64,000 nucleotides of DNA from Solea solea. Its lineage: Eukaryota > Chordata > Actinopteri > Pleuronectiformes > Soleidae. Below are positions 53,408 to 64,000 of the stretch, one piece after another. The position numbers were made by a program, and so were the translations under genes. The stretch covers positions 14,599,001 through 14,663,000 of the forward strand of contig NC_081153.1 in the NCBI RefSeq assembly GCF_958295425.1. Reading direction: 5' to 3'. The notes under the pieces were generated by a model, which saw nothing but the letters and a program-made list of their open reading frames with translations, made no database searches and was not told where the DNA came from. The stretch's first letter is position 1, and each line of letters begins with the position of its first letter.

Positions 53408-54875
53408 ATGGGGAAGGAGCGGGCCCAGAAGAAGTCCTTCCAGCAGAGTCTGGAGGACATCAAGGAGAAGATGAAGGAGAAGAGGAACAGACGGCTTGCC
53501 AGTGCCTCAGCTCCCAGCAAAGGACGGTCCAGAATCACAAACAGGAACAGTGGTGAGGAAATGTGGGCTTAACATGCACACATGTCAGTTATTTTCCCTT
53601 TTGTTTATTTATTGAGATCAAACTTTATTCGGAACATACAGGTGTTTATATGAACATGTCGTTTTATGCCTCAAACCACTCCTTTCACACATTCAAAAAG
53701 TACAAATGGTAATCTAAAATAAAGGCCATATCAGAATCCTCTATTATTGTTATCATCATTATTACTATCATCATTATTGTTGTTATTATTATTTTTTATA
53801 ATAATACACCTACCAGTCACTTTATTAGGTTCACCGTGCTGTTTTGTGTTATCTCGAGCATGTCTGGCTGTTCTCTGCTGACAGCTGGCAACAACAAGAC
53901 ATTTTCACTCAGAGAATTACAGCTTTTTGTTTTCCAAAAAAATTCTCTATAAACCTGAGAGATGTTTGTGCATGAACATCTCAGTAGATCAGCAGTTTAT
54001 GAAAGTCAGCACTGTGCTGCTGCCATGTGATTTATGTTGAATCAAGTAAAGTGGCTGATGAGTGTTTTTCTACACCGGCGTGTCTCGTAAGCCTTTGGAC
54101 TGTCACTTATTCTTAGCAGACTATTATGGACTTTATTTTAAGATTAAGAAGAACTGCACTATTTTGTTTTTTTGCTGACATTTTATGATCCAATGCAGTA
54201 CATTCCATGGTGTTTTTCAAACATGTGATCTTGTTATATTTTATCCCAGTGGTTAACACTACACACACCATTCTGAAGGGTGTCCAGTTGAACAACAAAG
54301 AACTGGCTGTAGCCCTGCAAGCTGAGAAGGATAGAGTGAGGCAGGGAAATGCAGTGATCCTGCAGCTGAAAAGAGAACAGCAAGCTCTGTTCCTTCACCT
54401 GCTTCTGCTCAAGAAGAAGCTTAAGGAACAGGAAGCACTGGCAGCTTTAAAGGCTGCAGAGGTGAGCCTTGGAAACCTGTCCATATTCACTTAATTTTTC
54501 ATCATTGTGGGAGTTGAGGGCTGTACTCATGTCTATATTTTTATGCGTTGATTTAGACTAAACCTGCAAAGGTCCCTGTTGAACCTCAGCACCACATTAA
54601 TCTGACAGGGTACGTTTTTGATCTCATTCAAGTTTATCACATTAAAATTCAGTTATATTGCTGAGTTGTATGACTGAATCTGTTGACTCTTATTTTCAGG
54701 AGAAAACTTGCCAGACAAAATGTTGAGGAGCCCAATGTGTTTGAAGACTCACCTATCAGGACAGGTATGTGAACACATGCTCTTTTATTCCAGGTCTGTA
54801 TTGGGGATTAAAGGCCATAATTATTAACTTATTATCCAGTAAGTATTTATGACTCGAGGCTGTGGGTTTTTAATG

Positions 54876-54917
<42 letters not shown>

Positions 54918-54964
54918 ATATGTGTGTGTGTATATATACGTATATATATATATGTGTGTGTGTG

Positions 54965-55006
<42 letters not shown>

Positions 55007-58000
55007 TACATATATATGTGTATATATATGTATGTGTGTATATATGTGTATATGTATATATGTATGTATATATATTTTATATATTATTTAAGAATTAAAA
55101 TATAATCTACACTTCAGTTAGACACTGAAACAAATAAAAGTATGCAAGATTTGAATATATACTTAATTTGTTTAATTTTTAAGGCAGTCATTTTTCTAGC
55201 CTTATGCCCTATGAATTGTGTACACAAAGTTGTTCTTTTTATTCTAAAACCAATCCACTGAATTAAAATACAGCCAGTTTTTCCAGATATTCATATTATA
55301 TATTACAGCTGTAGTGTATAATGTCCAGTGTAACAACCATTTGTATTATTATTATTATTATTTGTCCTAATCATCATTTTTTTGTCTTTTTTTCAGAGCC
55401 TCGGTCCTCTGAAAAGAGTGGACAATCTGAATGTTACAAACAGATCACTCTGCCACCTTCTGTGGGCGTACGGCGTCAGCACACTGATAGAAAAAACAAG
55501 AGGAGATCTGAACGTGTGCAGAAAAGGCAGTCCTTGAGTGAGGGTGACACCATAGCAGGAATGGAGGCTTTAAAAGCAAGTCCTATTCATGGTGATGATA
55601 AAAATCGAAATCAGGTGCAGCGAAGATCTGAACCAGAAATGGCAGATGCCATTGACACTGAAGATTTTCAGCATTCTACCCCTGAACCTGTTCCAAATAC
55701 AAAAAAAACCCAGCAGTCCAATAGGAAACAAGCCCAGCTTCAGCCTCGTACCAAAACAGAACCAGCTCCCCGGAAAGCTGAGCGTGGCCGCAGACCTGAG
55801 CGTGCCCAAATGAAGAAACCATGGGAAAATCCCAAACCCAGAGCCCGCTCTAAGAGTCGAGACCGCTCAGCCACACGTTCCAAAACAGCACCTCCACCAC
55901 AGAGCAATAAGCTCAACACATCACTGGGATTTAATGACACATTTGACTTTGACTGTGAAGAGGCGGTTCACGTCACACCCTTCAAGCCAAAAGTAGATGA
56001 CAGTCAGGTGGCCACCCCTGTCAGTGAAGAGCCTCCACGAAGCAGACAGCCTGTTACTGAAGATACGGCTTCCAGAAATGAGTCCAGCTCGTCATCGTTG
56101 TCCTCTGAATCGGAGGACAGTCTTTACGTCCCTCAAAAAACCAAGAGGAAACAAACTTCACCAGACCAGACCAAGGGGATCACCACTCGTAGAGGCCGGC
56201 CCTCCAAAGTCATCAGACAGAAAGAGAACATCTATCCGAAACAGGAGATCTCTGGTGAGAATTAAGGCTTGGCAGCTTTCTAACTTAATGGCATGATATA
56301 ATTATGTTTAGATAACTGATGAGTATCTTTGCATTCCATAGTATTTAGAAATGAAGATTCAAGTCCTCAGGCTATGCAGCCTGAAAAGAATCAAACTCCT
56401 CTCCATCGGTACCCCGACTCTCATATCTCTAACAGCCCTAACCCCACAGAGATGGGAAAGGAAAATCACCAAGGTGAGTGAAACATGTTATATTTGTTTT
56501 ATACTGTTAAGGTTTCTATGCCACTCGAGACTTGCAAAACATGGTCATGTATTCTTAGTGTACCTGCATCAAGAGTATTCAGACAGTTGTTGGCAGCGTC
56601 ATAATAGAATGTTAATTTAAGATTATTTTTGTTTGTCCTGGTTTCTCAGAGCCTCACAGGGAGGATTTGGAGGACTGTTTGCTCCCTGTCAGCCCTCTGG
56701 TTGAAGCTGAGATGATGAGAATAGGCGATGTTCTGTCCAACTTTGGAGATTCCCCCAGCGATGCTCCACCTCTTTTGTCCCACCAAACGCCCAAGAGGAT
56801 CAAGACGTGCAAAAAACGTAGGTTTATTTTTGTCATTTACTGTGACTGTGTATGAGGACGGATGATGTGTTATACTAAGTCACACGGAATAAAAAATGAA
56901 GAAAATTCAATACCCCGCGACCCTCATGTGGAGGATAAATCGGTAGACCATGAATGAACAAATGAACTTCCAATACACATTAGGGATGGACATTTCTAGC
57001 ATAGACAGTATTTGAATATTCAATGGTATTACATGTTGAATATTTGAATATTCTAAACTCGAGTGCATTGAAAGTAATGCAGGGTTCACAGTGCTAACGG
57101 GAGCAGCGACCAAGATGCATTTAAAGACCCCGGTAAATTTCATCATTGTGGGATCTACAGCATGTTGAGCTTAGAGGAGCAGCTTCAAGATGCATTCAAG
57201 AAACCTTCTAAATGTGGTCACTTCTGCAAGTGCACATGAAGTCCACTAACTAAATGCTTGCTGCTGCTGCTGCTGCCACCTTGTGATAACAGAATCACCA
57301 GAAATAAGGTAGGCATTGCACTAGAAGGATTTGTTTTTTTTATTCTTTTTATAGTCAAGTGAACAACTGAATAGTTGGTGACATAATTTGGCACCAGGGT
57401 TGTGTAGTCATTATAGAAGAGTTGAGTCAATCGCGACGTCACACACCATTTTTATAGCATCAGAAAAATAAGAAGTTGAAATGCATCTTTGGGGTAATTT
57501 TATGTCGGTTTCTTTTTGCTAAACTAGGGTTCATCAGGGTTTTTTAGGCCTCACTTCAAGGAAGGGGTCTTACTGTCCATCTTAATGTACAGTCATTGGT
57601 CATTTCCCAAACATGTTAGTTGTAATAGAATCCCAGTTTGACCACTAAGGTATGAGCACTCCATTAAACACAAGTGTGCACTTGGGACGCATGGTCAGAT
57701 TCACCTTTCAGTGTTATTACTTCTCTGTGCATTTGCCTTATTGCACTCTATACTTTAGCTGCTCACTGGTGTAAACGCACAACTCCTGTTTCCCTTTTCT
57801 CTTTCATTGTGTATCACATTATCCTTCACGTTTCTACAGGTGGGCTTGGTATAAGGACAGCAGGGCGGGGCTTGAGTCTGTGTGATGTGACCAATATGTC
57901 CCCCGCAGCCTATCGCAAGTTCCCCTCTGATGCCCGCTGTTCCACTCCTGTTCCTGCACGCAAGCGCCGCTGCACCATGGTGGTTGACTACAAAGAGCCC

Positions 58001-58274
58001 TCACTGAACGCGTAAGTTGGTACACTAGTACTGCTCTTACTGTAATTGGTTCTCAATTGTGTACTATACTGTGTGAATGCTCAACAAATCAAATACAATC
58101 AAATTCCTTTACAGGAAACTTCGGCGTGGAGACAAATTCACAGACCTGCAGTTCCTCCGTTCTCCTATATTCAAACAGAAGGCTGACCGGAGGTCTGAGC
58201 AAAATTCAAGGAAATCTAACACTGGCCAAAAGCAGTTTGATATGTACAATGAGTCCTTTGTTGGATGTCGCTGA
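53408..58274 (+). CDS. sgo1: Shugoshin 1, complete, nine coding exons
   Basis: Protects centromeric cohesin from removal in mitosis by recruiting PP2A and binding cohesin. Exons: 53408-53552, 54250-54461, 54557-54609, 54700-54764, 55397-56254, 56342-56473, 56650-56817, 57840-58011 and 58115-58274 (stop TGA). They total 1965 nt, 654 aa, longer than human SGO1. The N-terminus [20 protein letters not shown] matches the family. Residues about 50-119 form the coiled coil used for dimerisation and PP2A ([20 protein letters not shown]). The large exon 5 encodes a basic disordered region with an FDF motif (341-343) and a Thr-Pro at 352-353. KEN motifs are at 434-436 and 484-486. The C-terminal shugoshin motif has [19 protein letters not shown] then [14 protein letters not shown]. 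It converges on kat2b. Start is the first ATG of the conserved N-terminus. Confidence 0.94.
53805..54010 (-). mobile_element. Tc1-like transposon remnant in sgo1 intron 1
   Basis: CAGTCACTTTATTAGGTTCA at the left and ATCTCAGTAGATCAGCAGTT at the right are parts of the same transposon as 51528-51830, the right part in opposite orientation. The centre is lost. Confidence 0.55.
54878..55082. repeat. Long compound AT/TG microsatellite in sgo1 intron 4
   Basis: About 200 bases of alternating TATATA and TGTGTG blocks with occasional breaks. Predicted peptides of repeated Tyr-Ile-Cys here are artefacts. Confidence 0.9.
56908..56960 (+). repeat. SINE-like repeat 3' fragment in sgo1 intron 7
   Basis: CCCCGCGACCCTCATGTGGA then GGATAAATCGGTAGACCATG and an AATGAACAAATGAAC tail match the 3' end of the family described at 43850-44056. 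Confidence 0.65.
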
Positions 58275-58588
58275 AAGCAGTCACCTTGTATTTACTGTTG
58301 GCTGTCATTGCCAGTTTTTGATAGAGTTGTGGTGATCTTTTAATGTTTTTGCTTGCAAGGTTGTATATCTTTGACATTGTTTGTAATGTGACTGTGAACT
58401 TATACTTTATTTTCATATCTATGTTCATGCTCTACATGTGTTTAGTCTGCTCTTCGTCATTTCTCTGCTTTATCACTAGATAAACGAGAAAGTAATGGCT
58501 ATTTTTTTGAAGTGGAATGTTTTGTGATTTCTCTTAAACCATGTTAACTGTTATTATAATGAAATGACGTGAGCTCATACTGCTGTAT

Positions 58589-58594
58589 AATAAA
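58589..58594 (+). promoter_or_regulatory. sgo1: Polyadenylation signal of sgo1
   Basis: AATAAA lies about 315 bases after the sgo1 stop codon. Confidence 0.65.
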
Positions 58595-58619
58595 TTCCAA
58601 TTTCTATAGAAATTTTTTC

Positions 58620-59159
58620 TGAAATATTTTTTAAAGACAATAACTTTTCTTCTATGTTAAGGCCTATGCTCGATTGAGCAATTTGTTTGTCCTTGTGAGC
58701 TAGAAAACTGAGTCACATTCAACTATGTTTTTTTTTTTTTTAGATGGAACTAAGTTAGTGTCACGCCATCTTTTGCAGATTAAATAACCCTTGCTAATGC
58801 AAATAAAAAAGGCAATCAGAGATGGCAGACTTCACCCCATTCTAAAATTCTAAAAAGGTTATTCTAAATTCTAACAAGCCTCTGTTGGCCTCTGTTGCTC
58901 ATATTGCAAGCAAGTGCAGAAGTACACACACACACAGCCACCAAAAACAATACTTCATGTCGACTTTGTGGGGAGAAGTAATAAAAACTGACAAGATGTA
59001 CCTTGATTATAAATATTCACTGCACCATATCTGAAAGGTATTTAAAAGTCACATGGGCAACTTTGTCCTGTTGTCTTTACAAATACAACCTACTGTATTG
59101 GGAGAACATTTAATGTCACTAAGTTGAAACAACACACACAGAATTAACCCCACTTCTCT
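58620..59159. other. sgo1-kat2b tail-to-tail spacer
   Basis: About 0.5 kb separates the two predicted transcript ends. It is AT-rich with a poly-T run near 58726-58741. I see no feature in it. Confidence 0.5.
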
Positions 59160-59165
59160 TTTATT
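59160..59165 (-). promoter_or_regulatory. kat2b: Candidate polyadenylation signal of kat2b
   Basis: TTTATT on the plus strand reads AATAAA on the kat2b strand. It would give a 3' UTR of about 1.2 kb (60392 down to about 59140). Confidence 0.55.
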
Positions 59166-60392
59166 CAGTCTATAAAATAGGGTAACACTATGTCATTAAA
59201 ACCAGTTGTACAAAGAGCATGAAGTCATTTTTTCCAGACACTACAAAATGTATTTTTCCTAAAGTTTGAAAAGTACAAACACCTTTTTTACAAAACAGCA
59301 AAACTACATAGTATTGCACAATCTTTTCATTTATCTCCAAAGTATAAAGTTCAATCTCCATCTGCAGGAAAAAATAAGAAAATAAATTAACCTTGTCTTT
59401 AGCATAATTCTTTTTAAATTACAGCACATAAATAAGAATAAACTCCAGATAATTAAATTAGCTCTTGGTCAACAGCCGTAATTTATATGTCAAACAAAAT
59501 CTGAAGAAGACAAATGCTCTAATTTATGTTAACTAATACTTGGAAAAATAAAAGTGCATTTTGATAGACAAACTGCCCTTGGTGGCTTTTACTAAAAAAA
59601 GATTATTTAGTTCTGAAACATAAAATATATGTTATATACACATTTAAAATATACAATGGGTATAAGTGCTTTAAAATGATAAGTCCATACAAATTTAAAG
59701 TATGTGTTCCTCTTTTGGCAGGATGAACTCATCACAGACAAACTTTGACCTCATTGATGGCGTGCACACTCACAGGTACGAGATTATATAGACAGGAAAA
59801 TCTATTCTCAATCACAGTCCGTAAAGGTAACACTAGTGTAGTGATGTAACACACAGTAGATGTCTATGCTGCTCATGACAAATCTACCTGAGTCAACTGA
59901 GAGGATGTCGCCATTTAAAACGGCCGGATATGAAAAGAGAGATGAAGTTTTACCGCAGTCAGCTGTCGTACCCTTCCGAAAAATAAGCCCTATTTAGTAT
60001 GTTTTCCTATTTCAGCTTCCACTGTCCTCTCTTTCCATGGCACCCTGGGATTTCTAATGAAATATGAAGACACAAGCTTTTTTGTTTCTTCTCAGCAACA
60101 GACTCGCTGGTTGTCTCGCAGCGAGACCTTCCGTTGTGGCCGTTTGTTCAGTGTAAATGGTACTGATTCAGGATCTTTGCCTGCATGCATCAAACATTAA
60201 GAGTGCTGATCTGAGACCTGTGTGGACCTTTCACACCTTCCTGAAAACTAACTGCTCCAGAATCAGTAGTCCTATCCTTGGCTTGTCTCTGCACACAGCT
60301 GTCATTGGAATCATCAACACACTATATCCTCGCCTTGACCACTAGTTTTAAGGTCTGTCTCATCCTCTGTCAAGGAGAAACGTCTTCTTCTC

Positions 60393-64000
<3,608 letters not shown>

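Noticed and set aside
54914..55105. 63-aa frame of repeated Tyr/Ile/Cys
   Set aside because: It is a translation of the AT/TG microsatellite.

Overview
The window is nuclear DNA from a teleost fish, probably a spiny-rayed (percomorph-like) species. The coding potential lies in short exons bounded by GT/AG introns. The rest is full of CA/TG, AT and GATG microsatellites, hAT-like miniature transposons, SINE-like repeats and decayed L2- and RTE-type LINE tails of the kind common in fish. I see no bacterial-type operons, CRISPR array, tRNA or rRNA. Species-level identity cannot be read from this sequence.

Seven protein-coding genes can be traced exon by exon. From left to right they are: the last three coding exons of tinagl1 (+, 702-4053); the complete lens membrane gene lim2 (-, 10310-9070); complete ubiquilin-4, ubqln4 (+, 13073-20851); complete epithelial Rab GTPase rab25 (+, 24231-26104); a complete znf385-family zinc-finger gene, best matched to znf385d (+, 31486-46178); complete shugoshin-1, sgo1 (+, 53408-58274); and the 3' two thirds of the acetyltransferase gene kat2b/PCAF (-, 64000-60393, running off the right edge). 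All reconstructed splice junctions keep frame, and the lengths fit the families: Lim2 173 aa, Ubqln4 590 aa, Rab25 211 aa, Znf385d 393 aa, Sgo1 654 aa.

The layout suggests two old linkage blocks. ubqln4-rab25 corresponds to human 1q22. znf385d-sgo1-kat2b corresponds to human 3p24, including the tail-to-tail sgo1/kat2b arrangement. A CTCF-like motif lies near the join, at about 26.68 kb. The genes are not one pathway: extracellular matrix (tinagl1), lens (lim2), proteostasis (ubqln4), epithelial recycling (rab25), nucleic-acid-binding zinc fingers (znf385d), centromeric cohesion (sgo1) and chromatin acetylation (kat2b).

The non-coding part holds at least five hAT-like insertions that still show their 8-bp (or 9-bp) target duplications. 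One is nested inside an older SINE-like repeat. There are also fossil LINE and Tc1-like fragments and several perfect hairpins. The most interesting coding observations are a znf385d first finger whose last zinc ligand is lost, a microsatellite-encoded glycine tract in ubqln4, and conserved cohesin-binding and KEN motifs in sgo1. I did not find a clearly new biological system; this is a well-preserved vertebrate gene cluster with lively repeat history.
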